From positions 1 to 22,383 of the forward strand of contig CASBQX010000056.1 of the NCBI GenBank assembly GCA_949127925.1: a DNA stretch of 22,383 nt, given 5' to 3'. The notes beneath the pieces are model-generated. The model ran no database searches. It was not told the DNA's origin and worked only from the letters and a program-made list of their open reading frames with translations. The translations under genes were made by a program, and so were the position numbers. Source of the stretch: Synechococcales cyanobacterium PMM_0002 (lineage in GTDB: Bacteria; Cyanobacteriota; Cyanobacteriia; Elainellales; Elainellaceae). Positions 1-7,042 of this stretch are shown piece after piece; positions within the stretch are counted from its first letter, which is position 1; each line of letters opens with the position of its first letter.

Positions 1-2352
1 AAGAGCTGCGCTCGCCTCAATGGCCATGGGAATGCGATCGCCCAAGTGTATAACCACATCATTTTGCCGCTGGCCAATGAGCGCGACAAACGTACCCAAA
101 TCCGCTGGGGCAAGGCAGACTTCAAGTCTCGCTTTGGGCGCGATCCCGAAGGCATGTGGCTGGCTGAAACGGCCGTAGATTACGATACCGTCAAACTATT
201 GGTAGAGCAAGGCATTCGCTTCATCATTTTGGCTCCTTCTCAGGCGCAGCGCTGCCGCCCAATCGCGACTGCCGACACCCTCGATCCCCAATGGACGGAA
301 GTTGGGGGCGGGCAGATTGATCCAGTACAACCCTACCGCTGCTATTTGAAGGGCGAGCAGGTGCTAGGCGTTTGGGCGGAGGAACCCTCAACCCATGCGT
401 CTGATCAGACATCCTATCCCTACATCGACATCTTTTTCTACGATGGTCCCATTTCCCGCGATATGGGCTTCAATGATGTGTTGGGCAGCTCTCAGCACTT
501 TGCAGCCCGCATTGAGCAAGCGGTACGGGGCGATCATCGGCGCTCTCAGCTAATTTCAGTCGCTACTGATGGCGAAACCTTTGGCCACCACAAGAGCGGC
601 ACTGAAAAGGCGCTGTCCTATGCGTTTACCAATGAATTTCCGCGTCATGGCTGGACGGTAACCAACTTCGCGCACTACCTCAGCTTTAACCCACCCACTT
701 GGGAAGTCGAGTTAAAGCCTGTGACAGCCTGGAGCTGTTCTCACGGGGTCGATCGCTGGCAGGATGACTGTGGCTGTGGCGGCGGCGGCCTGTGGCATCA
801 AAAGTGGCGCAGACCCCTGCGAAATACGCTGGACTGGCTGCGCGATCAGCTAATTCGGATCTATGAGGATCAAGGCAGCAAGCTGTTTAAAGATCCGTGG
901 CAAGCGCGTGATGCCTATGTCGATGTGATTGGCGATCGCTCTGTTACCACGACCAACCAATTTCTAGCCACCCACCAGTCCCACAGGCTGACTAACAGTG
1001 AACGGGTCGATGCCCTGCGACTGCTCGAAATGCAGCGCCATACTCTGCTGATGTATACGAGCTGCGGCTGGTTCTTCGAGGAAGTGTCTCGGCCCGAAGG
1101 AACGCAAATTTTGCGCTATGCTGCCCGTGCCCTCGAACTAGCCGAAGACTTGGCCAATGTCCAGCTTGAAAAAGCCTTCATCCGCCGACTAGCCACGATC
1201 CCCAGTAATGTAGAAGCATTTGCCAACGGCGCGGAGGTGTTTCGTCAACTCGTGGCCTCGGCTCGGGTCAGCTCTGAGCAGGTGGCGGCGCATTATGCCA
1301 TCAGCTCTTTGTTTAACTCCTATGCCTCTGAACAGCGCGTTTACTGCTATACCGTACAGCGGCTAGATTACCAGCTTCAGCGCATGGGTGCCTTGACGCT
1401 GGCAGTTGGACATGTCCAACTCACCTCAGAAATCACCCGAGAATCGATCAACTTGGTCTATGCCGTGCTGCATCTAGGCGGCTGGGATTTCCACTGCTGC
1501 GTGCAGCCCTTCACGAGCCGCCGAGCCTACCTGCAACTGAAGGACGGCATTATGGAATCGCTGACGCTGGCTAGTGCAGCACAGGTAATTTTAGCCATGA
1601 GCCGAGTGTTTGGGGATCAGTCTTACGGCCTCCAAAATCTGTTTGCTGACGATCGCCATCGGATTATGCATCTCCTCAGCCAGGAGACGTTAACGCGATT
1701 AGATCAGCTATATACCCAGGTCTATCGAGACAACTACGCCATATTAATGGCGTTTCAGCGAGATGGTTTGGCCGCACCTCACGAGCTACAGGTGGCCGCA
1801 GAGGTTGCCCTCGGACACCGAGCCATCACCTCACTCCAGGCTCTCGAACGCGAAACTGGTGATTTTCCACCCGCCCATCCTCAGCTTTGCGCCAGCTATT
1901 TGGCAGAACTGGAGGCGATCGCCACTGAAGCCAATCACCTGCGCTGCCAGATCCGTCAGCCTCAGATCAAGCAAACCTTAGAGCGACTGATTTTGCGATC
2001 GCTTTGGCACTTATTACACGACATCAGCCCTGCCACCTTAGAAGTAGATGTGTGCTGGATTGCCCGACTAATTGCGATTGGACAACAGCTTCACCTGCCC
2101 CTGCTGCTCGATCGCGCTCAAGAACTTTACTTCCGCAGCCTGCAACACCAAATTGTGCCGCAGCATTTTTTACCACGCCTACTGGATGTTGCTCTATTGG
2201 AGTCAGTTGGCCAAACCTCTGAACATAGCGACTCCTTGGGAGTCACAGACCTGCACCATCTACTCAAGCTCGGGCAAATCTTACAAGTAGAGGTGGAAGT
2301 CTGGTTAGAGCGGCTTCAAGATGCGTCAAGCACCCGGATATCCCCCTCCTAA
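1..2352 (+). CDS. Glycoside hydrolase family 57 / DUF3536 protein, 5'-truncated by the window edge
   Basis: The frame is open from base 1, and the first residues (NGHGNAIAQVYNHIILPLAN, from about base 19) already belong to the conserved GH57 N-terminal domain. The gene therefore starts upstream of the window, and the GTG at 46 is an internal Val. Visible GH57-type motifs are GMWLAETAVD (about bases 154-183), predicting an acidic residue in the barrel, and ATDGETFGHH (562-591). A Cys/Gly-rich patch, DDCGCGGGG (about 763-789), followed by LWHQKWRRPLRNTLDWLRDQL, marks the DUF3536 part, and the remaining ~450 residues are mostly helical. GH57 enzymes act on alpha-glucans (amylase, branching or transferase types), and this family is usually annotated only as DUF3536 in cyanobacteria. 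The substrate cannot be read from the sequence. A cytosolic role in glycogen metabolism is inference. The stop is TAA at 2350-2352. Confidence 0.88.
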   Translation, partial: KSCARLNGHGNAIAQVYNHIILPLANERDKRTQIRWGKADFKSRFGRDPEGMWLAETAVDYDTVKLLVEQGIRFIILAPSQAQRCRPIATADTLDPQWTEVGGGQIDPVQPYRCYLKGEQVLGVWAEEPSTHASDQTSYPYIDIFFYDGPISRDMGFNDVLGSSQHFAARIEQAVRGDHRRSQLISVATDGETFGHHKSGTEKALSYAFTNEFPRHGWTVTNFAHYLSFNPPTWEVELKPVTAWSCSHGVDRWQDDCGCGGGGLWHQKWRRPLRNTLDWLRDQLIRIYEDQGSKLFKDPWQARDAYVDVIGDRSVTTTNQFLATHQSHRLTNSERVDALRLLEMQRHTLLMYTSCGWFFEEVSRPEGTQILRYAARALELAEDLANVQLEKAFIRRLATIPSNVEAFANGAEVFRQLVASARVSSEQVAAHYAISSLFNSYASEQRVYCYTVQRLDYQLQRMGALTLAVGHVQLTSEITRESINLVYAVLHLGGWDFHCCVQPFTSRRAYLQLKDGIMESLTLASAAQVILAMSRVFGDQSYGLQNLFADDRHRIMHLLSQETLTRLDQLYTQVYRDNYAILMAFQRDGLAAPHELQVAAEVALGHRAITSLQALERETGDFPPAHPQLCASYLAELEAIATEANHLRCQIRQPQIKQTLERLILRSLWHLLHDISPATLEVDVCWIARLIAIGQQLHLPLLLDRAQELYFRSLQHQIVPQHFLPRLLDVALLESVGQTSEHSDSLGVTDLHHLLKLGQILQVEVEVWLERLQDASSTRISPS

Positions 2353-2374
2353 AGCCCATTAGAAAAGCAGGATT

Positions 2375-2416
2375 AAAAGTCAAGCGGGTGTTCTATATGA
2401 ATAGGACACCCGCTTG
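2375..2416 (-). terminator. Long hairpin between the GH57 gene and tRNA-His
   Basis: CAAGCGGGTGT (2381-2391) pairs perfectly with ACACCCGCTTG (2406-2416), and the loop bases TCTA/TAGG extend the stem to about 15 bp. On the minus strand the hairpin is followed by ACTTTTAA, a short T tract, so it most likely ends the tRNA-His transcript. It may also act on the GH57 transcript coming the other way, although no T run follows on the plus strand. Confidence 0.5.
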
Positions 2417-2443
2417 GCTCTAAGAGACAAAATTTAATTTAAG

Positions 2444-2517
2444 GGCGAACGATGGGGCTCGAACCCACGCATGGCGGAATCACAATCCACTGCCTTAACC
2501 ACTTGGCTACGCTCGCC
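2444..2517 (-). tRNA. tRNA-His (GTG anticodon)
   Basis: On the minus strand, a GCGAGCG/CGTTCGC acceptor stem is followed by T8-A9, a D arm, an anticodon stem with loop TTGTGAT (anticodon GTG), and a T arm with loop TTCGAGC. The base before the acceptor stem is G and the discriminator is C, giving the extra G-1:C73 pair diagnostic of tRNA-His. CCA is not fully encoded: after C73 the sequence reads C, T, T. The 74-nt length includes G-1. Confidence 0.95.
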
Positions 2518-2529
2518 ATAACGTCTTTT

Positions 2530-2535
2530 ACTGTA
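2530..2535 (-). promoter_or_regulatory. Possible -10 box for tRNA-His
   Basis: TACAGT on the minus strand lies about 12 nt upstream of the tRNA 5' end, a spacing that fits a sigma70-type -10 element. No convincing -35 box is visible, so this is a weak call. Confidence 0.3.
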
Positions 2536-2622
2536 GCACATTTTCTAAAAAGAGGGCTAGCCACAAAAACCCAACTCACCCGACTTCCACAGCATCAGGG
2601 ACAAAACCCTCAATACTAGTCT

Positions 2623-2628
2623 TATACT
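2623..2628 (+). promoter_or_regulatory. Possible -10 box for the DUF4359 gene
   Basis: TATACT lies 17 bp before the ATG at 2645 and would give a very short leader. The -35 region has no good match to TTGACA. Weak call based on one hexamer. Confidence 0.3.
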
Positions 2629-2644
2629 GAATTCCATAGCTACC

Positions 2645-3064
2645 ATGAAATACGGGAAGATTGCATTTTTCGTAACGGTTCTAGCGTTTACCGGGTTAGG
2701 CGTTGCGATGGCACACACCAACCCCCCTCGCTCAGCCTATAACCGCTACGCTACCAAGCGGCTGACGCGCTATCTCAAGCAAAATATTTGCCCTCAAGCG
2801 CCAAACATTCTGGGCAATGATTTGCAAGGTCAATGTATTGGCCTGCTAAAGGAAAATCAGGCTGACATCCAGAAAATAATTACAAAAAACACAAAGCAAA
2901 GCAATCTTCTATTCCTTAGCCTCTACAAAACCGATCTTTCAGTACATGAACTGCTGCCGAGCGAGATTCGCCAGTTTGTTTCACCCCAACTGCTTCCAGC
3001 TTACACGTTTGAAACAGTAGGTATATTTCAAGGCTTCCATACCTATAAAGCCCAACGACTATAA
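2645..3064 (+). CDS. DUF4359 family protein, probably exported or membrane-anchored
   Basis: The product has 139 residues. Residues 1-23 form a hydrophobic N-terminal segment ending in AMA-HT, which could be a cleaved signal peptide or a single membrane anchor. The rest matches my knowledge of the cyanobacterial DUF4359 family: TNP near the mature N-terminus, YATKRLTRYLKQNIC, a second Cys about 16 residues later (CPQ...GQCIG, possibly a disulfide), a LLFLSLYKTDLS stretch, and the C-terminal ETVGIFQGFHTYKAQ. The biochemical role of the family is unknown to me. It stands alone between a divergent tRNA and a convergent ribosomal operon. Its last codons and stop lie in a 16-bp tandem repeat (3044-3091), so the exact C-terminus was set by repeat expansion. 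Confidence 0.85.
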   Translation: MKYGKIAFFVTVLAFTGLGVAMAHTNPPRSAYNRYATKRLTRYLKQNICPQAPNILGNDLQGQCIGLLKENQADIQKIITKNTKQSNLLFLSLYKTDLSVHELLPSEIRQFVSPQLLPAYTFETVGIFQGFHTYKAQRL

Positions 3065-3091
3065 AGCCCAACGATTATGAGGCTCAACGAC
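3044..3091 (+). repeat. Three-copy 16-bp tandem repeat across the DUF4359 stop codon
   Basis: Copies are TATAAAGCCCAACGAC (3044-3059), TATAAAGCCCAACGAT (3060-3075) and TATGAGGCTCAACGAC (3076-3091). A partial fourth (TATAAA) follows from 3092. Copy 1 encodes the C-terminal YKAQR. Because 16 is not a multiple of three, copy 2 is read in another frame and supplies the TAA stop. Confidence 0.9.
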
Positions 3092-3094
3092 TAT

Positions 3095-3130
3095 AAAAAA
3101 GCGCACTCTAACCGTTAAGTAGAGTGCGCT
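3095..3130 (-). terminator. Rho-independent terminator of the rpl operon
   Basis: An 11-bp perfect stem (3100-3110 with 3120-3130, arm AGCGCACTCTA) with a 9-nt loop is followed on the minus strand by a T5 tract (3099-3095). It lies 30 bp after the rplL stop and closes the secE-rplL transcription unit. Confidence 0.92.
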
Positions 3131-3160
3131 CCTGTTCAAATGGATTGACTGAATGCCAAA

Positions 3161-3550
3161 CTATTTGACCGTTGCTTTACCGCCAGCTTCTTCCAATTTC
3201 TTCTTGGCTTCTTCGGCAGCTTCCTTGGGTATCCCTTCGCGGATGGCTTTGGGGGTAGATTCTACGGCGTCTTTCGCTTCTTTTAGACCCAAACCAGTCA
3301 ATTCGCGAACGATCTTCAGCACAGCAATCTTCTTGTCGGCAGGCACTTCGGTCAAAATCACGTCGAATTCGGTTTGCTCTTCGACTTCTTCTACCGCCGC
3401 TGCACCCGGTGCCGCAGCCATCATCATGCCGCCAGCAGGAGCGGCTGCGGTTACACCAAAGGCTTCTTCAATTTGTTTGACGAGTTCAGCCGCTTCTAGC
3501 AAGGATAGCGTCTTGAGCTTTTCGAGAATTTCATCAGTAGCAGCAGACAT
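3161..3550 (-). CDS. rplL: Ribosomal protein L7/L12
   Basis: The product has 129 residues, the usual length. Residues 1-35 (SAATDEILEKLKTLSLLEAAELVKQ) are the dimerising, L10-binding N-terminal domain. Residues 36-57 are an Ala/Gly/Met-rich flexible hinge. Residues 58-129 are the globular C-terminal domain that recruits translation factors, with KIAVLKIVRELTGLGLKEAK carrying the conserved factor-binding helix. It is the last gene of the operon, 84 bp after rplJ and just ahead of the terminator. An AGAGGAG Shine-Dalgarno precedes the ATG at 3550, and this site is partly self-complementary with the adjacent CCTCC. Copy number relative to L10 is normally raised by translational control. Nothing odd in the protein. 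Confidence 0.98.
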   Translation of the reverse strand: MSAATDEILEKLKTLSLLEAAELVKQIEEAFGVTAAAPAGGMMMAAAPGAAAVEEVEEQTEFDVILTEVPADKKIAVLKIVRELTGLGLKEAKDAVESTPKAIREGIPKEAAEEAKKKLEEAGGKATVK

Positions 3551-3634
3551 GGAGGATCTCCTCTAAGTTGAATGTGGATAATGTAAACAGTTTTAAGCAG
3601 CGAATACCAGCCTCAGCGATCGGCCAGCCAGACG

Positions 3635-4228
3635 CTAGGCGGCCTCTTGATCCTTATCGGCGACATCTTTGTCGGCGGTATCCTTGTCGGCGGTATCCTT
3701 GTCGGCGGTATCCTTGTCGGCGATCGCCTGCACACAGCGAGCCAGCGACGACGGTATTTCCTTGATGCCAACCGCAACCTTGGTTGTAACGGCGTTGAGA
3801 GCACCTGCGATTTGGGCAATCAGCTGTTCCTTCGACGGCAAATCTCCGATCGCCTTCACATCGGCTTCAGACAGTGCCCGCCCTTCCATGACTCCACCGC
3901 GAATTACGGTTTTCTTGGAGACTTTTTGGAAGTCCTGGTACGCTTTGATCGCACCGCCAATATCGTCTTTGACTAGCAAAAAGGCAGAAGACTCTTTGCA
4001 AAACTCAGTGATTGGTTTCCATGTGGGGCTGTCTTGCACCGCAATCCGCATCAGCGTATTTTTGGTGACCTTACACTCTGTGCCACTGGGGCGCAGACGC
4101 GTCCGTAGGTCAGTAATCTCGGCTACGGTTAAGCCCTGATAGTCAATCACAAATGCAATCTGTGATGTACTCAGGCTTTCTTTTAGCTCAGCAATAATAG
4201 CCTGCTTATTTTCTAGCGTTCTACCCAT
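3635..4228 (-). CDS. rplJ: Ribosomal protein L10 with a C-terminal ADKD-repeat tail
   Basis: The product has 197 residues. It opens with MGRTLENKQAIIAELKESL, followed by the rRNA-binding domain (YQGLTVAEITDLRTRLR, KNTLMRIAV) and the C-terminal L7/L12-binding helix (about residues 145-169, QIAGALNAVTTKVAVGIKEI through SLARCVQAI). L10 anchors L7/L12 dimers on the ribosomal stalk. Unusually, residues 170-194 are five copies of the pentapeptide ADKD(T/V/Q), a highly charged tail encoded by 15-bp repeats and ending in EAA. The tail directly extends the last helix. The start is set by a ten-base Shine-Dalgarno sequence 7 nt upstream. Expression is likely controlled by the leader/attenuator at 4308-4500. 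Confidence 0.97.
   Translation of the reverse strand: MGRTLENKQAIIAELKESLSTSQIAFVIDYQGLTVAEITDLRTRLRPSGTECKVTKNTLMRIAVQDSPTWKPITEFCKESSAFLLVKDDIGGAIKAYQDFQKVSKKTVIRGGVMEGRALSEADVKAIGDLPSKEQLIAQIAGALNAVTTKVAVGIKEIPSSLARCVQAIADKDTADKDTADKDTADKDVADKDQEAA
3647..3721 (-). repeat. 15-bp tandem repeat array inside rplJ
   Basis: Five in-frame units encode ADKDT, ADKDT, ADKDT, ADKDV and ADKDQ. The three central units are nearly identical at the DNA level (plus strand GTATCCTTGTCGGCG), which points to recent slippage or unequal duplication. The array abuts a GGCGATCGCC HIP1-type site at 3719-3728. Confidence 0.93.
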
Positions 4229-4235
4229 ACGTATC

Positions 4236-4245
4236 TCACCTCCTT
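4236..4245 (-). promoter_or_regulatory. Full-length Shine-Dalgarno of rplJ
   Basis: AAGGAGGTGA on the minus strand is a ten-base match to the 16S rRNA 3' tail, 7 nt before the rplJ ATG. It is by far the strongest ribosome binding site in the window and fits the need for abundant L10 and L7/L12. Confidence 0.88.
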
Positions 4246-4307
4246 AAATCGGGTACAAAATCATCAAACCTGTCTTTCCACTGAAGCATTTTGCCTTCCT
4301 GACCGAT

Positions 4308-4333
4308 AAAAAACCCCGGACATAATGCCGGGG
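4308..4333 (-). terminator. Attenuator-type terminator upstream of rplJ
   Basis: CCCCGG (4314-4319) pairs with CCGGGG (4328-4333) around an 8-nt loop and is followed on the minus strand by T6 (4313-4308). It sits inside the operon, about 80 nt before the rplJ ATG. It therefore probably acts as the conditional terminator of the L10 leader rather than as the end of the operon. Confidence 0.87.
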
Positions 4334-4500
4334 TGATATCTACTTCAACCACTGACCTCATCATAGAGATGGGTAGCGGTTGAAGGTTAGATAAACCTCG
4401 GCAGGCGATTAAGCGCTTAGCTCCTGCTGTCTCTGGCTTAGAGATTCAGTTGTGAAAACGGTATGGCTGTTTACGAGGTCTCTCGCGCTACAAATGAACC
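4308..4500 (-). ncRNA. L10 leader (rplJL autoregulatory element)
   Basis: On the minus strand the rplA-rplJ gap carries AGACAGCAGG (about 4422-4433) and later CCTGCCGAGGT (about 4396-4406). This pair resembles the conserved core of the Rfam L10 leader, in which L10 or the L10-L7/L12 complex binds. Further downstream, CTTCAACC (4378-4385) pairs with GGTTGAAG (4343-4350), and then comes the T6 terminator (4308-4333). In known cases binding of the ribosomal protein controls termination or rplJ translation, and the same is inferred here. The 5' boundary is approximate. The 4501-4548 remainder before rplA shows no clear element. Confidence 0.7.
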
Positions 4501-4548
4501 AGGTCAAGGACAGTAAAGCATTTAACCAGAGGCATTCAGCCGAGAGCA

Positions 4549-5271
4549 TCAGGCCGAGGCAGCATCACCTAACTTCATGTCACGCAGTCCGTTGATATCT
4601 ACCTGGATTGAAGGACCCATCGTAGAAGCAATGAACATGGTGCGCCAGTAGCGACCCTTAGCGCCCGAAGGACGATTGCGGTCGATAGTTTCCTGTAATG
4701 CCTTGAGGTTAATCAGCAAATCTTCGGCAGAAAAAGTTGCTTTACCAAACATAACGTGGACAATGCCCGTTTTGTCAGCGCGAAACTCTAGTTTACCAGC
4801 TTTGAACTCGGCGATCGCCTGAGGCACGTCAAACGTGACTGTTCCTCCTTTCGGCGAAGGCATCAGGCCGCGAGGACCCAACAATCGACCCAACTTTGCC
4901 ACAGCTGGCATCATATCTGGAGTGGCAATCAGCACGTCAAAATCCAGCATCCCTTTCTGGATTTGGTCAATTAGCTCTTCCGAACCCGAAAGGTCAGCCC
5001 CTGCACCCGCTGCTTCCGCGACCTTTTCCCCTCGGGCAATCACCGCCACCCGGATCAGTTGACCTGTACCTTTAGGCAGCGCCACCGTGGTACGGAGCTG
5101 CTGGTCAGTATATTTAGGATCAATTCCCAGACGAATATGCGCTTCAGCAGACTCGGAAAACTTAGCTGTAGCGGTTTCCTTGAGCAGGGCAAGAGCTTCT
5201 TCCGGGTCGTAGGCTCGATCCTCAACCTTTTTCTGCAACTCATTTAATCGACGCGATACTTTTTTGGCCAT
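4549..5271 (-). CDS. rplA: Ribosomal protein L1
   Basis: The product has 240 residues from the ATG at 5271 (MAKKVSRRLNELQKKVED). This start has AGGAG at a normal spacing; an in-frame ATG 18 codons upstream (5325) would add a non-conserved tail. Domain I (about residues 1-70 and 160-240) carries the rRNA-binding surface, including TFDVPQAIAEFKAGKLEFRADKTG and the C-terminal TMGPSIQVD. Domain II is inserted between them (VAVIARGEK...LGRLLGPRGLMPSPKGGT). L1 forms the mobile L1 stalk near the E site and in many bacteria represses translation of its own operon mRNA. It follows rplK by 113 bp. Confidence 0.97.
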   Translation of the reverse strand: MAKKVSRRLNELQKKVEDRAYDPEEALALLKETATAKFSESAEAHIRLGIDPKYTDQQLRTTVALPKGTGQLIRVAVIARGEKVAEAAGAGADLSGSEELIDQIQKGMLDFDVLIATPDMMPAVAKLGRLLGPRGLMPSPKGGTVTFDVPQAIAEFKAGKLEFRADKTGIVHVMFGKATFSAEDLLINLKALQETIDRNRPSGAKGRYWRTMFIASTMGPSIQVDINGLRDMKLGDAASA

Positions 5272-5384
5272 ATTTACTCCTGGGGTGCTGACGAAATAAA
5301 AATTTCTCCCCCGATAACAGGACATTTCACAGTGGATTCAAACTGGAATCCAGTTAAAAGCAACCGTTCCTAGGCTAAAAATAG

Positions 5385-5810
5385 CTAGTCGGCGACCGTC
5401 ACACCCATATTGCGGGCTGTACCCTCAATGATTTTCATCGCCGCATCAACGTCATTGGCGTTGAGGTCAGGCATCTTAGTCTGGGCAATTTCCTTCAGTT
5501 GGGCGCGGCTTAAAGAACCAACCTTGACCTTATTTGGAGTACCCGAGCCTTTTTCCTTACCCAGCGCTTTCAGAATTAGAACTGACGCGGGGGGCGTTTT
5601 GAGGATGAATGTGAAGCTCCGATCTTCAAAGACCGAAATTTCGACCGGAATTACTAGTCCTACCTGATCGGCAGTTCTAGCGTTATATTCCTTACAAAAC
5701 ATCATGATGTTAACCCCATGCTGACCCAATGCTGGGCCAATCGGGGGTGCAGGGTTCGCTTTGCCTGCATTGATAGCCAATTTAATGACTGCGACAACCT
5801 TTTTTGCCAT
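5385..5810 (-). CDS. rplK: Ribosomal protein L11
   Basis: The product has 141 residues, standard length. The N-terminal domain (residues 1-70) includes the Pro-rich PAPPIGPALGQHGVNIMMFCKEYNART, the thiostrepton-binding region. The C-terminal domain (about 75-141, including GSGTPNKVKVGSLSRAQLKEIA and the terminal MIIEG-like MKIIEGTARNMGVTV) binds the GTPase-centre 23S rRNA. The start is 7 bp after the nusG stop, so the two are probably translationally linked. The Shine-Dalgarno is weak (CGAAG). Confidence 0.97.
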   Translation of the reverse strand: MAKKVVAVIKLAINAGKANPAPPIGPALGQHGVNIMMFCKEYNARTADQVGLVIPVEISVFEDRSFTFILKTPPASVLILKALGKEKGSGTPNKVKVGSLSRAQLKEIAQTKMPDLNANDVDAAMKIIEGTARNMGVTVAD

Positions 5811-5817
5811 GACTTCG

Positions 5818-6465
5818 TTAGCTCTGTTTCTGAACCTGATTGAACTCCAACTCTACAGGTGTGTCTCGGCCAAAGATTGAGAGTAGTGCCTTGAGCTTGC
5901 TGCGCTCAGGGCTAACCTCAATGACCTCGCCTTCAAATTCTTTGAAGGGTCCCGATAGCACGACAATCTTATCTCCAGCTGCCATGTCAATCTTGACAAC
6001 CGGCTTTTGCTCTTGGGCGCGCTTAAAGATGCGCTCAACTTCCGACGCACCCAGCGGCATGGGCTTAACATGCCCGCGCCCACGCCCGTAGCGACGCTTT
6101 TGCTCTGCCCCAACAAAGTTAATCACGTTGGGCGTATTTTTGATGACCTGCCAGGCTTCATCATCCATAATCATGCGAATTAAGACGTAGCCAGGGAAGA
6201 CTTTCTCACTGGCCTCTTTGGGCTTACTGGCCTTTTGAGGTTTCAGAATCGGAGTCTGAGGGATCTCAATTTGCAAGATCCGGTTTGCCACATCTAACGT
6301 CCCAATTCGCTGTTCCAGGTTGATCTTGACCCGGTTTTCGCAACCGGAGGCAACCTGAACCGCATACCAACGAGCAGTTCCTTGAAGAACGGTCGATTCC
6401 GCATCGTCAAATTGAGTGTCTTTAACTGACTCTAAGTTGTCCGATTCATCTGAAGCAAAAACCAT
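5818..6465 (-). CDS. nusG: Transcription elongation/antitermination factor NusG
   Basis: The product has 215 residues from the ATG at 6465, which overlaps the secE stop in a TGATG junction, the reason for choosing it. An in-frame ATG eight codons earlier (6489) lies inside secE. After an acidic ~30-residue lead (SDESDNLESVKDTQFDDAES) comes the NGN domain (ARWYAVQVASGCENRVKINLEQRI through VFPGYVLIRMIMDDEAWQVIKNTPNVINFVG), then a linker and the C-terminal KOW domain (AGDKIVVLSGPFKEFEGEVIEV). NusG binds RNA polymerase and links it to Rho or to the leading ribosome. Between the two halves of the NGN domain is a Lys/Pro-rich insertion (PILKPQKASKPKEASE), common in cyanobacterial homologues as far as I know. 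Confidence 0.97.
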   Translation of the reverse strand: MVFASDESDNLESVKDTQFDDAESTVLQGTARWYAVQVASGCENRVKINLEQRIGTLDVANRILQIEIPQTPILKPQKASKPKEASEKVFPGYVLIRMIMDDEAWQVIKNTPNVINFVGAEQKRRYGRGRGHVKPMPLGASEVERIFKRAQEQKPVVKIDMAAGDKIVVLSGPFKEFEGEVIEVSPERSKLKALLSIFGRDTPVELEFNQVQKQS

Positions 6466-6740
6466 CAGAACACCTGCTTGGCAGCCCAAATAAACAAGTT
6501 ATCGAACAAATAAATGATGGTCGCCGAAAGGGTCACCATCAAAATAACCGCGAGAGATTCGCTCACCAATTGCTGACGACTGGGCCAGACCACTTTGTCT
6601 AGTTCTTCCTTGGTTCCTTTGAGAAATGTAGGAATACTAAACGCTGCCGACTGATCCAAAACCTTTGCCTCGGATGGTTTCGCTGCCTTTGCTTCCGCAG
6701 TGACAGTCTCTTGCCCTTTAACTTCGTCTTTTTCTGCCAT
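6465..6740 (-). CDS. secE: Preprotein translocase subunit SecE
   Basis: The product has 91 residues. A charged, poorly conserved N-terminal 30 residues is followed by the amphipathic SecE helix (PTFLKGTKEELDKVVWPSRQQLVSES, with the hallmark KVVWPSR) and a single transmembrane helix (about 63-85, LAVILMVTLSATIIYLFDNLFIW). This is the one-helix SecE type. It clamps SecY in the plasma and thylakoid membranes. It is the first gene of the secE-nusG-rplKAJL operon, with a GAGGAGA Shine-Dalgarno 8 nt before the ATG. The 302 bp upstream (6741-7042) show no tRNA and no clear promoter hexamers, although the operon promoter should lie there. Confidence 0.96.
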   Translation of the reverse strand: MAEKDEVKGQETVTAEAKAAKPSEAKVLDQSAAFSIPTFLKGTKEELDKVVWPSRQQLVSESLAVILMVTLSATIIYLFDNLFIWAAKQVF

Positions 6741-7042
6741 GGTTTATCTCCTCGCCAGCGCCGGAGGGATGGGGAGTGGTTAGCACAACTTTGGGGTATT
6801 GAGTCTTACCTAAGTGCATAGCGCCTAAGCGCACACAGCTCAGCTAAGAACGAGCCTGATGAGCTAACCCTGACGGTATCGCCGGATTCTCCCAGCTTGC
6901 CCCAACTGCCATCCAAGGCACAAAATAAGTGCTTTCGTATGATAGCACTTGAACAAGTATGTCTGAACAGTGATTTTCGTATCTTAATCGATGCTCCCTG
7001 GTCGATGAGCGTCTAGTCGCCGCTCGCCCAAACGGCGATCGC
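6741..7042. other. 302-bp gap upstream of secE, nothing firm
   Basis: This gap lies between the end of the GT4 gene and secE. It should contain the secE-rplL promoter (minus strand). TTCAAG and ACTTAT separated by 17 bp occur near 6930-6956 on that strand, but neither matches consensus well. A 70-codon minus-strand reading frame (6844-7056) overlaps the GT4 3' end, has no recognisable motif and is rejected. No tRNA or terminator hairpin is visible. Confidence 0.5.

Noticed and set aside
3153..3566. 137-codon plus-strand reading frame opposite rplL
   Set aside because: Antisense shadow of rplL, Ser/Ala-rich, no independent start signal.
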